Shown in pieces: positions 24,426-35,900 of a DNA stretch of 64,000 nt (within the stretch, counting starts at the first letter, position 1; each line of letters starts with the position of its first letter). A program made the translations under genes and the position numbers. A model generated the notes under the pieces. The model did not search any database, was not told the origin of the DNA, and saw only the letters and a program-made list of their open reading frames with translations. The DNA lies in the NCBI GenBank assembly GCA_014338405.1, contig JTDE01001108.1, positions 16,894 through 80,893 on the forward strand, read 5' to 3'. The DNA is from Paragonimus skrjabini miyazakii (Eukaryota; Platyhelminthes; Trematoda; Plagiorchiida; Troglotrematidae).

Positions 24426-25382
24426 ATGTGTCCGAACAAGCCTTTGAAAAATACGGTGGTTGGACAAGGAAGCTACCCTGTTTGGGCACCATCAATGATG
24501 ACAGTGGAAGCTAAGGATCATTCAAAGACCCAACAACCTCAATCCAAATGTTCTTTTGGTGAAAATGTCGGTGATGTGAACAGTTCAAACGTAACAACAA
24601 GCCAGCAGCTGGATACTGTGTCAAAATCTGAACCCATCTATTCGATGACACCAAGCAGTTTATTCCAACGCAATCGGACAACCGAAACTGATCCGCCAAT
24701 ATTACCGCGAAATCAAGACAATCAAAACGCGGTTTTTATGAGTCGAGAAGAAGCTCTAGTTACATTAACTGAGAAAACTTCTTATCCTATACTCCAGGAA
24801 AATGGTCAACGACGCTACGGTCCTCCTCCGGACTGGGTCGGTCCCCAACCCCCTCGAGGATGTGAGGTTTTTATTGGAAAAATTCCACGCGACTGTTTCG
24901 AAGACGAACTAGTCCCGATTTTTGAAACGGTTGGAAAAATCTACATGTTTCGATTAATGATGGATTTTAGCGGATGCAACCGAGGCTATGGCTTTTGTAT
25001 ATATACAAATCGTGAGGACACACGTAGAGCTGTTGCGGAACTGGACAGTTACGAAATCAGACGTGGCAAGACGTTGGGTGTCTGCTTCAGTGTGGATAAT
25101 TGTCGTTTGTTTGTCGGTGGCATTCCTAAGACAAAATCTAAGGATGAGATAATGACTGAAATGATCAAAGTTACCGAAGGTGTAAAAGATGTAATAGTTT
25201 ACCCGAGTGTAGCAGACAAGACTAAGAATAGAGGATTTGCGTTTGTTGAGTATGAAAATCATAAGGCAGCTGCAATGGCTCGCCGAAAACTCATTCCCGG
25301 TCGGATTCATCTGTGGGGTCATCAGATCGCAGTTGATTGGGCTGAACCGGAACGTGAAGTGGATGAAGATATTATGTCAAAA
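24426..25382 (+). CDS. A1CF-like: Exon 1: N-terminus, RRM1 and RRM2
   Basis: Encodes residues 1-319. The first about 120 residues are polar and not conserved. From there TSYPILQENGQRRYGPPPDW is the family signature before RRM1. RRM1 has RNP2 VFIGKI (148-153) and RNP1 RGYGFCIY (186-193). RRM2 has RNP2 LFVGGI (228-233) and RNP1 RGFAFVEY (269-276), followed by LWGHQIAVDWAEPE. The exon closes with EVDEDIMSK at a strong donor, AAA-GTAAGT (GT at 25383), phase 0. The start is the first ATG after an acceptor-like TTTTTATGCAG. An earlier in-frame ATG in another exon cannot be excluded. Confidence 0.92.
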
Positions 25383-28196
25383 GTAAGTATACCAATTCAA
25401 CTGTACGTGCTGATAGTATTTTGGTTCACATGACAGTCACTTTCAATCAAACAAGTATGCTAACTTAAGTTTCCCCACAAATTTCGAATGTAATGGTTAT
25501 AATTTTAGATCCATTTATTGAGATTTTCGTGCTCAATCACGGAAGTGAGGTTTATTGGCTGACGTATGTCTTGATCGAGGCCATTTTTACCCGTAAGAAG
25601 GCTCAGCTCTGACCCACTATCTGTTTCATCTGGTGGGCAACACCAGCCTTATGGGAGGAAACGTTAGGTAATAATCGGCAACGTAGATCCTTAAGTCAGG
25701 TGGAACAGTTTCATGCTTGACACAGTCGCATTAACAGTGTGACGTAATTACTACGTGATTATGATAAGTATGATACCACATCTTGGGAGGATAAATTTAA
25801 AAGATTGAGAGTTGACGTTGCAAAGTTAGAAATGTCTGTCATCAATAGTTCACGCGGTTGGTGGCAGTTGTATAAGAGATCATTAGAAGGATGGAGTATT
25901 CGCTGTTATGAGCATGATTTCGCATCGGACAGTTCTGTATTTCCCCAGCCATTGTATTACTTCAGACCTGTCTATACTATTTCGCTATTGTACCAATCTT
26001 TCGTATAATTTTGGCTCTGTCTCGTAATTTCAATTTACCCCTGGTTGCTGTGATTTGATTTTGGACCAGAAAACTTAGTTAGCCGCTCACGAAGGGTCAA
26101 CATTTGCGAAAACTATTTCTTTTGATTTTAACTTGTTACGGCTTAACTAAGAAATTATTTACTAAGATCACATGACACCATCACACTTATTCCGTCTTTG
26201 ACTAAGGTTGTACACTGAATGAGCATTAATCACACATCACAAATGCGGTTGGCTCAGACACTATCCCCCAACCCCCTAAGTCTCCGGTTGTCTCAGTGTG
26301 TGACAATTCACAGAAACGTGCATATTGTGTTCAGGTGAGAAACGTGAGAGGGCCGGCTGAGTTAACTAGAAATTTAATTTTTATCGGACAACAGTGTAAA
26401 GAAGTAAATACGGACAATCCTACAGAAATAACGGGGATACCAATCGATCGCCAAGATGGCTGAACTTGGAAGGTCAATGAAAACACTTGAACCCAATGAT
26501 TCATTAATCCAGCTTCCATCTCATTTGAATGACAAAGGCTGGGCACAAGACCAACAGAATCTCTAAATGCGTAAGTGTATCTGTCAGGCATTTGAGCTAG
26601 GAGAGAGCGGGCACATGAAAACCGTAACGAACTTTGCGAATATTCGGGATTCCAAGAGTTCGGTTGCACGTTAGGTTTATCAAGTATAAAACAAAGGCTT
26701 GTTATGGTTAAACGGGAACTTATTCAGATTGACGAACAGGTTGGTGAATTGGTGGAGTGGATCGGTGATAATCTGAATCTGACATTGAAGCACTCGACGC
26801 GCTGGTGAGATATGGTCAGAGCCAAAAGCGGATAGATTGCGGATAATATGAGCGATCGAACGAGTAGTCACTCAACGAAATCCGGTCAGCGGGTGAGGAA
26901 TGTCAAGCAAAGTCCACAACATAAAATGTCAACCACACAAATAAACCAGGCAGTAGTGCATATGACGTGTAAGTGGAAACTCGCGCTGTATTGTGGATTG
27001 GAATTCCGGCCAATAAACGCAAGCGTGGCGTAGGAACGTGTGAGTTAGACAATAAAGATCTCGCTTTATTGGACAACTTTTTGCTACACCAGGACTTCCA
27101 ATTTTTAAATTTTGACCATCTAGTATATCACAATAACTTCCCGTTTTTACTTGCAATTTTGTTCATATTATTTGTGGGAATAATAGCATATAGTTGTTTC
27201 AGCACCAATTGGGCATGGAAAAAAGAGGTATTTAAGCGCTTCCAGCAGATTAAGGTGGCTGGACCCGACAAATGAAAAACATAATTATGTAAACGGTGGG
27301 ATGCTTAGGTTTCATAAGCTGAAAACCACAATTCTTGTAGTAAGCCAATTGAGGATTGCGAATTTTGCCAGCATCTTCCTGTGTTTGGTAACTTCCTCTT
27401 TTACTTACGGTTGTATGAATTTGAACAAGTACTGCGATATTCCAGATTTCATTCCTGGAGATGAGTTCTCATTTCTTTGGCGAGTGAGGTCTACTATGCA
27501 AAGCAGAACGTGACATGGTTTTTGTGCACTGTGACAAACATGCTGCGCATTCATAAAACAGCTAAGAATGACTAAACGACTCAAAGTCTGAAACTGATTA
27601 CTTAATTAGACAATTTCTTCGCGCATTTAGCTTCACAGAATGAATCAATGGTTTACACAGTACAGTAAATATTCTATTCGATTGTCTGAGATGAAACGGA
27701 ATTTATTCAGTGTAAACTGCATGGTTACTTCCCGTTAATGTTATGAAGAGTATGCTTAATTACAAAGTGTTTATAAATGCAAGGTGACTGTTTTAAAATG
27801 ACCGATTATAGGGTTTACAACTGAGAAGTGGTTGGTCCACACTTTTCATTCCAAGAGTCAGATGTAATCGCGGCGTTTTCTTCATTACCACAGAATAACT
27901 CTGACGGCTTAAACATATGGATCCACGTTTTCAGTTTGACAAAAATTGTAATCATTTTACAATTTTATGCAATGAATGCCTAAATGTAAAGAGTAAACTA
28001 AAAGCACATAATAATTTTACTTATAGTGAATAGTATTTTACAGTAAACTTGCCATTTCGAATACCTTTATAGTGGTATATTAACCAATCAGGTATTTTCA
28101 TCCCAACAATTTGTAGATGACTAAAGGGGTTAAGTGGATCTTTCATTATAAGCCAGTGAACATGTCAGAATGGTTTCGACTGTTTTTTACCCTCAG
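25383..28196 (+). other. Intron 1 (2.8 kb)
   Basis: GTAAGT donor; acceptor in a pyrimidine-rich CTGTTTTTTACCCTCAG. Reading through the donor would add 16 residues and a TGA (25431), so intron retention would truncate the protein after RRM2. It holds one LTR-like repeat fragment. The rest shows no recognised feature. Confidence 0.8.
26938..27100 (+). repeat. Dispersed repeat, possibly an LTR fragment (copy 2)
   Basis: Matches 2053-2235. It contains GGCCAATAAACGC, then GACAATAAAG immediately before CTCGCTTTATTGGACAAC, which gives an AATAAA signal next to a short inverted TTTATTG. It is located in intron 1 of the RNA-binding-protein gene. No adjacent retroviral-type coding region was recognised. 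Confidence 0.4.
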
Positions 28197-28377
28197 GTTC
28201 GAATCTTATACGTCCGAAACTTAATGCTACACACTACAGAAGAAGTACTTCGGGATCATTTCAACGGCATCATTGGGGCATGTGATGCAGTCGAGCGTGT
28301 CAAGAAAATCCGTGATTATGCATTTGTGCATTTCAGAGATCGAATGCAAGCCAATGCAGCGCTCAGGCAATTAGATG
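28197..28377 (+). CDS. A1CF-like: Exon 2: most of RRM3
   Basis: Residues 320-379 plus the first base of codon 380. It opens with VRILYVRNLML (RNP2 LYVRNL) and contains AVERVKKIRDYAFVHF (RNP1 RDYAFVHF, residues 358-365), then the helix ANAALRQLD. These strings are diagnostic of the A1CF/RBM46/RBM47 group. Acceptor CTCAG at 28196, donor GAT-G-GTAATA at 28378, phase 1. The joined codon with exon 3 is GGA (Gly), giving LDGTIFDG, which matches the family's LNG-x-x-x-DG turn. Confidence 0.92.
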
Positions 28378-28559
28378 GTAATACATTTTTCGTTCGACCA
28401 ACACCAATGTGGTTCACTGAACGATAAATAAGTAGGGTAGCCTTACTATTATAGGTACTAATGGGTAGCTGTATTATGTTGTTGTTTTGTTTTAGAAGTC
28501 AGAATTGAGGCAACCAGAAGTGAATGCATTTTGTAATCAACTTTTATGAACCCAGATAT

Positions 28560-28766
28560 TAATGAAAGGTGTTGTTAAATCGTAACTGTCCATCCTCCCG
28601 TTTGATAGATAGTTTTATCAAAAGAGTTGACTGGGTATAAAAAATTTGTATTACTAATAAGTAGTGTGGCAAATTTATGAATTTAGATGGGACCCAACTG
28701 TGAAAAGTCAGGGCTTCGGCTGGATTCGAACCAGCGACAGACACACCATACCTCAACGCGGCAGAA
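28560..28766 (-). mobile_element. tRNA-like SINE, family S2, minus copy
   Basis: On the minus strand: the T-arm word GCTGGTTCGAATCCAGC, then CCGAAGCCCTGACTTTTCAC, CAGTTGGGTCCCATC and a tail with GCCACACTACTTATTAGTAAT. The 5' tRNA half is missing, as the copy begins in the middle at TGCCGCGTTGAGG. The tail word ACTTATTAGTAAT recurs at 38.69 kb. Confidence 0.65.
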
Positions 28767-28785
28767 ATTTCCGAGCTCCTGGCGT

Positions 28786-28890
28786 GGCTTCTTAGCTCAA
28801 CTGGTAGAGCCCTTGCCGCGTTGAGGCATGGTGTGTCTGTCGCTGGTTCGAATCCAGCCGAAGCCCTGACTTTTCACAGTTGGGTCTCAT
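28786..28890 (+). mobile_element. tRNA-like SINE head, family S2, plus copy (tRNA-like 28786-28865)
   Basis: A perfect internal polymerase III promoter: box A TAGCTCAACTGG and box B GGTTCGAATCC. A GGCTTC/GAAGCC acceptor stem of six pairs, a perfect GCTC/GAGC D-stem and a perfect GCTGG/CCAGC T-stem can be drawn. The anticodon arm does not fold canonically (six-base stem with a T-T mismatch and a loop of about nine bases) and no standard anticodon is evident. I therefore call it a tRNA-derived SINE head rather than a tRNA gene. Confidence 0.65.
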
Positions 28891-30329
28891 CCAAAATTAA
28901 AAAAAACTATTTGACTGAAATTAAGCCAACAGTAGAACAACCATGACACCATAACACACAAGACAACAAAAATAATAATGAATTCAGTTTCATTCATATA
29001 ATCACCACAATCGTAGTTCCAACAAAACTGTAATTATTACTAAATGCCCTTGATGTGTTTCATTGGTCTGTGTGACATCTATAGTTGAGGAATGCATTAT
29101 AACTTTCAAATTGAAATCAAAGTACATTTACCTTATTGTGTTGACTGAGATGGATTATCGAACGGGACATGCTATCAGATAGCGTGTAGGAAGAAATACA
29201 CAACAGTAAAACTGTCATAGTAATCCGATTAGACAGCCAGTTCATATACGTGCTTACACAACGTAATTGACAAAACCTGGGTTTGGTCAACATGCACCGG
29301 AAGTAGGACAAAACCTTAATCCGTACACCTCAGGCAGTTCAATGATTTTACGGTTACAGTTGCCCATCTGTAACCCTGTAATTTGTGCTTCATGCCATTG
29401 TTGCTCTGACACTCACTTCATTTTTAGTGGAACAGATGCGTTCACAATACTGCTACTAAACCCCTGCCAAGCTCAATCATTGAACAGAAGTGTGAAAAAC
29501 TGGAAACAGGACAGTTAATTATGCATACTCATATCTTCCTAACTCAGAGGCCTACCGGTCGCATTCAACTAAAACTAAACGGAAATATATAGTTGTATGA
29601 ATGAATGCCTCCTACAGACGTACGCATCAAATAAAGGTCAATTTGTATCACTTGAGTTAGCTTAAGTTTACATTTTTATCTCATCGTAAAGATAGTTATC
29701 AAGAAACTTTGCAAGCAATATGACAGAAACTATATCTCGTTTAGCCTTTCTTGAGACCAACTGACATCCAGTATTGACGCTGTTAATTCCATTGCTTGGA
29801 TAAAGCCAGTGGAATTTCTGTGTTACATCCCGAAAGGTTCATTCCAACATGATCTTTAAAATGCTCTGTTACGGTCATCAGTTCCAAGTAACAGGGTTTG
29901 ATATGACGTTTACTAATCACCTGACACTTGATACACAGTCATCGTTTAAAGTCAATGGGATGTCTTCGTAACCACTGTGAATAGACTGTATTAACGTTCC
30001 GGAGGCTATTTATGAAAGGATACGTTTGTACCTTGAGCAGATGGCCTAAGCCACTGGATTACATAGATGTTGACACAGTGATGATACATAGGGCAGTAAG
30101 ACTTCACGCTTTTTGGACGGAGCAGATGCGATCCTCAGCTGCGAAAGCCGTCTGCTTCTCTAACTAACCACTGTCTATAATATCACCAGAGTAGACTGGT
30201 TACTGGTTACTATATACTGAAAAATGAAAGTAGCTCCCGTTCAATGGTTTAATCCACCGGAGTTAAGTAAACGGCTTACGTCGAACTTTATTTCAAATGA
30301 CAAGCAGTGCGTTGCATCTAGCGAGAAGC

Positions 30330-31070
30330 CTCATCATCATGTTCATCATAGTCGTCAAAGAATGATACAGCAGTGGTTCTCATGGTGTTTAACTGTCATA
30401 TAACTAAGGAGAACAGAGCCAGCTGTAGACAAGAAATAAGGAAAACAGAAAGGAAGGGATCTTACTTACAAAGACAACTGTGGCTATACTCAACGACAAG
30501 GTGCTTGCATTTTGCAAAGAGATAACCACAGTGTGAGTGAAATTAAGGCGTCATTAGTAAGTCATCTGCCTCACGGCTTTCATTGTCCAGCGTCATTAAT
30601 TGCACTTACTTCACAGACACTTCAGCAAAACAACGATACCATTCACACCACTGAGCCCAACTGGTCGCCAGCCGACCTATAGTCTTCAATCACTTATATT
30701 TCGAAGCACGAGAGCTCCAGGCTGGAAGCTGAGTCCAACCTATAGTGATTAAATCCCTGGTGAACTACTTCACTTTACTGGGCCAGTTCATCATCCGTCG
30801 AACTCACACATCACGCTAGTCGGCCCCAGCGTCGGCAAACAGTTTTCGGTGTGGTGGATGATTAGCTGGCATCCTTAACACCTAAACTAGCCATCTAAGT
30901 CTGTCTTAAAGACTGACCAAAACAACACGCTTGGCAATCACTAGTAAATATTCGATTCCTAACCTTACTGTTGTTTACTCTTTGGTGGGACCTGATGCGA
31001 ACAAGCTTCTCAGTGGTGAAGTAACACAGTCCTCCTAGTCGGCTTATGTACGCAACCTCTAATTTCGTTT
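30330..31070 (-). mobile_element. LINE-B 3' part in intron 2
   Basis: Parallel to the 22.5-23.5 kb copy. The tail CATCATCATGTTCATCAT lies at about 30332-30350, CAGTGGTTCTCATGG at about 30371. Farther right the C-terminal coding words appear in reverse (GCGTCGGCAAACAG, GATTAGCTGGCATCCTTA, CATCTAAGTCTGT) and then the equivalent of the IGW/VSN region near 31000. It is frameshifted and stop-ridden. The left part is separated from the tail by a diverged insert. Confidence 0.65.
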
Positions 31071-32288
31071 CTTTATATGGGACCTGTTTTTACTTGACTC
31101 CCTATTGCCATCATCATCAAGTTAGTTTGACGTCCATCTCTCACCCTGTGACAGATATCCCCAACTGTTCTACACTCTAACGACTTGCATATCTTTTTGA
31201 AACAGCTTACTGCTTACTTTTACCACTTTCATTGATCTTTACTGGTAACCTATCACTGCAAAAAAGATTCAATTTGCCAACAGCCGCCACGGAGGAGCAT
31301 GATAAATTTTCATACACCTCGAACACTGAACCGTCTTGCCTAGGTTTAAACAACTTTGACAGAACAGTAACTCATGTACATTTTCATTGGTAATGTTAGT
31401 AAAATCGTGGTGATACGCCAGTTTGCTGAACATTATAACTGTCACTTAATATTTGTAGGATCTAATCGTTGTACCCAATGTATATTTGATCACAATTTTC
31501 GCATTCAGATGGGTTTTTCACCCATTCCTTTCAAACACGATGCATTAGAATCGACTTTTTTTCTGCTAGAACCCAACAAATACAAAGTCTGCAATTCGAC
31601 CGAGTGGTCTCGATCATCGGGCATCAACTAGAGTTAACACAGCAGTTGTTACATCAGCCCCCGAGGTCTACTCACAACCGTATGTGGAGGTGCGCTTGTA
31701 TTTATTTATTCACTGATGCCTAATGTGAGGTTAAATGAGCAGTGGTCTATACGGTTGCCTCATAAAACATCAGTGGGGGCTCAAAATCCAGTCGTGACTT
31801 GGATATACACAACTGATGAACACCAACAAGAACGAAAGTGGAGTATAGTGTGGCTTTTCATAAGGATCTGGTTAAAGTGTCTATTTGAACCAAAAATACA
31901 TGATTCGTTTTCAACTCGCAATTCCCCAAGTCCCCAAATCCTTCTCAGTAACTCGTAGATTAGTTGCACGTAAGGAGGTTAATTTTTATATGTTTGATAC
32001 AAGCCACAATACTGATATTCGGCGTTCACGTTTTTGTCTTTCTTTGTCCGACAACTGTGAATATTTTCACTAGGAGCTTTTGTTGATTATCGGCTAACAT
32101 CCGTGTACTAAGGTTGTTGTGTTGAATCAGTGGCATAGTTAATCTATTGGTCCTAAAGTCATTCCAAACTGAGACAAACGTGTACACATTTTAATTGAGT
32201 GGCAACGTACGAGTAGGTTTGAATTTTAGTATACTTTATGTTTTGCCGACAAAGTTCTGAAAACCTATTGATGTTATGTTGCACAAAG

Positions 32289-32940
32289 GAACGATATTTG
32301 ACGGCTCTCAAATAGAAGTAACGTGGGCCAAACCGGTTGACAAAAACGATAACCTTCGCCTGGGGAGAGCCTCGAGTGCAGGTTTGAACGGCAACACGAC
32401 TGCCGTTCAAAACTATTTGGCAAACAGTCTACCAAACCAACGGGACACGAACAAACCAATGAATTTGAATTTACTGGGACTACCTCTGAACGGAGCGCAA
32501 ATTCGATTCCCGGTACCTGGGTATGGATGCCAGCCAACCAATTCTGTACGTCTGACTGGCCTGCAAACAGCTGCTGCCCCACGGCTGACTGCAATAAAAC
32601 TTGGTACTGCATGCACCGACTACCAAGATTTTGCAAAAGTGAACTCCTTTTCAAACAACGTGACCACTATAATGAACAACAATGTACATCCAGCTAATTT
32701 CGGTACTCTTGCGTTTTTGCAGCCTTCTTCAGCAGCAATTGTCCCTAGCATGTTAGGCACCAACAACGCTTTGATGTCTACAAGACCCACAGTTGCTGAA
32801 AGATTAACTGCTGGATTTGCCCAAACCAACACCCCCGCATTTGCAACATTATCTAAAACGCTACATTCAGAACAAGGAAATAAACACGGTTACAAACCTA
32901 TCCAAAACGTATCCGGGTTACTTGTACCGATGGTAGAAAG
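32289..32940 (+). CDS. A1CF-like: Exon 3: end of RRM3 and a long linker
   Basis: Completes Gly380 and encodes residues 381-596 plus two bases (AG) of codon 597. TIFDGSQIEVTWAKPVDKND is the last strand of RRM3 and the family's AKPVDK signature. The following about 195 residues are rich in Asn, Ala, Thr and Leu (for instance NNVTTIMNNNVHPANFG), are not conserved and are probably disordered. Acceptor CACAAAG at 32288. Donor GAAAG-GTAAAT at 32941, phase 2. Confidence 0.88.
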
Positions 32941-35900
32941 GTAAATATGTTAAATGTTTGAACACCTGAAAATAGCATCAGTGAATGCGTTATTAAGTAA
33001 TTCCTTGGTGAAATGAGAAAAAAGGAGAACGTGATACTCATCAGTGCTTGTAGTTTCAGATATATTTTTAACCGTTTGACAGCTAGAACCGAGATGAAGT
33101 CTAACTAGCCGATTTAATGCTGGGAATGTTAGTCTTTATTTGTTGCCAGTTTACTCACTGCATTAAAAACCTTCCGAGTAAGCTTCTTCAATGAAAAATG
33201 ATTGTGTGACCTGTGTACATCATACTGATCTTGATTTCGATCATTAATGGCTTTAGCCGGCTTCTTGACTGGTGTCGAAATTTACCGTGTAGCTGATCAT
33301 TTTCATTAAACTTTATGTCTATAAGTCAAAATCGGTGATGAAATTGCTGTTGTGCATGCTATCCTAGCCTTCCTTAGCTGTCGTCATGCTCAGTTATTAG
33401 TCACAAAGTTTGTTTCAACTAACAGGACATCTAATCAAATAACATCTACAAATCCAACAATCATCTGCAGTATAAAACAGATAAAAGGAGCTCTCTGTCT
33501 ATTTCTATTGTTATATACTTCATTCTTTCAGTATCAATTTCCTCTTGATCTCATTTTGTTAACTTTTGAGTTGACGCTCTGTCTGTTATGAGACTTCTGT
33601 ACTGTCATTAACAAGAGTTCGGATATGGACACTGATGCAATCTGTTTATTTATTTTCTGACAAGTCGACAAGAAACACGTTCTATGAACTGGAATTTGCA
33701 TGATTTGTCAAAAACTGACAACCCTCAGATGGAAGGTGCAAAAGAAACTGCGTCATATTTCACAAAAGTATGTTTTATTTTTTAAAACGATTCGTTTGAC
33801 GTCACATCTGAATGCAAAACACACGTTCAGTAACTGAACATTTTAGGGAGAAATCAATAGTGCTAGATCTCATCGGTAAATTGTACGTGTACAAAGTAGA
33901 TTAAGCAAGTCTGATGATTCGAAATAATTGTGTTGTGCTGTTCATATGTGTTCCAGCCTAGTGAGAAATACTGGTCTATCTTGATTCTTCGTCCCTCAGC
34001 AGGTTTCCAACAAGACGTGTACTAAAATATAAAAATGACTGAGGCTAAGTTACTACGTCTATGATCTCGTCTTAGGCCCTAACTACCCGGATCATTATTG
34101 TGTGGAAACACATGGTGAATTTAGTGTCCTCAAATGAAAGATTTTACTTGTCAGCTGTAAACGACGTGTTGCCGGTTTGTCTCGAGTTTCTCCTTAAGGT
34201 CTTAGATCGTTGAGCGTGAGGAAATTACTCGTCACATGTGAGAACCCTATTGATCATAGCCGACTTGGTATTAATGTATTGGTCACCGCAGCTCTCTTGA
34301 TTTTCAGTCAAACAGCGTTTCTGCTTACGAAAAAAGCCACCTGTTACCGGAGCATAGCAAGCAGTTCATAGGGCTTTCACTCATTTCTTGAAGAAAGCCA
34401 GTTCTACCACACTGGTGTATTAAGAAAGCCTTATGTTGACACTTCGGTCGTTTCCAGTTTCTGCATGATTCATTGTGTCATTCGAAAAATACTTGACTGT
34501 GAACAGCGTATAAACTGCCCAACACCGATTCAACTGTACGTAAGCAATCTCACCTTCCTGTATTCTGTGAACTTCATATAAGTCCTTCCTACGAATCTTA
34601 TATCGGATGTCACAGAATCATTCAGACCTGTACATAAATGCAATCAATCGGCCAATTAATCGTTTTGGTGTTGTCATTTATTAACTCACGATAAAAATTG
34701 AAATCACATGTTGGTTTATGTGTTGAGTATGAAAATCAGGTTGTTCAGTTCGTTGGGTAGCATGGAAGAATCACACTCACTGTATATGAAATCTTTTGTC
34801 GTCAATGTGGTAGTAACAAAGTAACCACTTGCACGGACTGAACAAAGCAGCTTGTTGTTAGTATGATATTCATTGAACCTATTGCTTAAATGGGCCCTGG
34901 TGACCACGAGTCATTCACACCACCACTAGACTCCACTCTACCCTGAGCATGACCTTCATTAACTCCTTCTACTCCACACATTTCCGTCATGTTTAGTATG
35001 CTGACTGATAAAGACCGAGTGCTTCATGAAAGAAGTAAGTAACGACCATTTGTAACAAACATTGATACTAATCCTCAAAATGATACTCCACGACTGGCTT
35101 TGTCCTTGTCTGGACGCTCTAAGTAGAGATAGTCTGAATGGGAAGGTTGCACCGGCTACCTTTTGTGTTACGAATCTGCGCTCTTGTCCATTCGGTCACC
35201 AGTTATATGAGCATCGTTTGTGACGGGGAATTTACATGCAATGATCAGTTTTCGTTTTTGCTTATTAATACCCATGTGGTTTACATTTAGTGAAATAAGT
35301 GGCACTGATTCTTATTCACACACTGTTGACATTAAGCATAGTGGGTTCATTCACTCAAGCAGACCCCGAAGATGTTCAGTGTGAGTAGTGTCGGAGATAG
35401 GGCTACCAACCACTTGGTGTACAAGCTGATTCTCTTGTGATACTCGACTTGGTATAGTGATAACCTCAGCCCTTCCTCACGGTTAGCAACCATAGCAACT
35501 TCACTTATCTTCACTTAACCTAGCCCACGCTGCTGAGGATAAACATCCATCTTTCATTAAATGTACCCACTTAAAATTTTATCTACATGTTTGTGCTCTT
35601 CAACCCAGTAAATGTATCAGGACTGTAATCGAATCCACGCTGTCTTCGTACCGGTTGGCTTACTGCAAGAAATGTATTGCCTAATCTTGATAGTTTGCCG
35701 TCTTGGTTTGAAGGACTTTGATGGAATGTGACAAAAAACAGATGATCGAATTACTAAAGTGAGGTAGTAAATATTCGTTACTATTAAAAGGATGCACCGC
35801 TAGGTGGTGGAAATATTTTCCTATTGTATCCTGTCATTTTAACGGGATAGTAATAACAGAAATTGTTATCATAATAAGTCACTTTTAATACATTCATTGA

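Larger units (their letters stand above)
28378..32288 (+). other. Intron 2 (3.9 kb)
   Basis: Bounded by G-GTAATA and TTGCACAAAG. It contains the inverted pair of tRNA-like SINEs (28.56-28.90 kb) and a LINE-B 3' end (30.3-31.1 kb). An open frame at 31374-31631 shows no domain. Confidence 0.75.

Noticed and set aside
25383..25433. Exon 1 continuing to the TGA at 25431
   Set aside because: GTAAGT at 25383 is a strong donor and RRM3 continues in frame at 28197.
28786..28865. Functional tRNA gene
   Set aside because: Box A and B are perfect but the anticodon arm does not fold and a partial inverted copy lies next to it, so a SINE head is more likely.
31374..31958. Two adjacent plus-strand frames of 85 and 80 codons in intron 2 as extra exons
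   Set aside because: No similarity to the family and no acceptor/donor pair that fits the phase-1 intron between exons 2 and 3.
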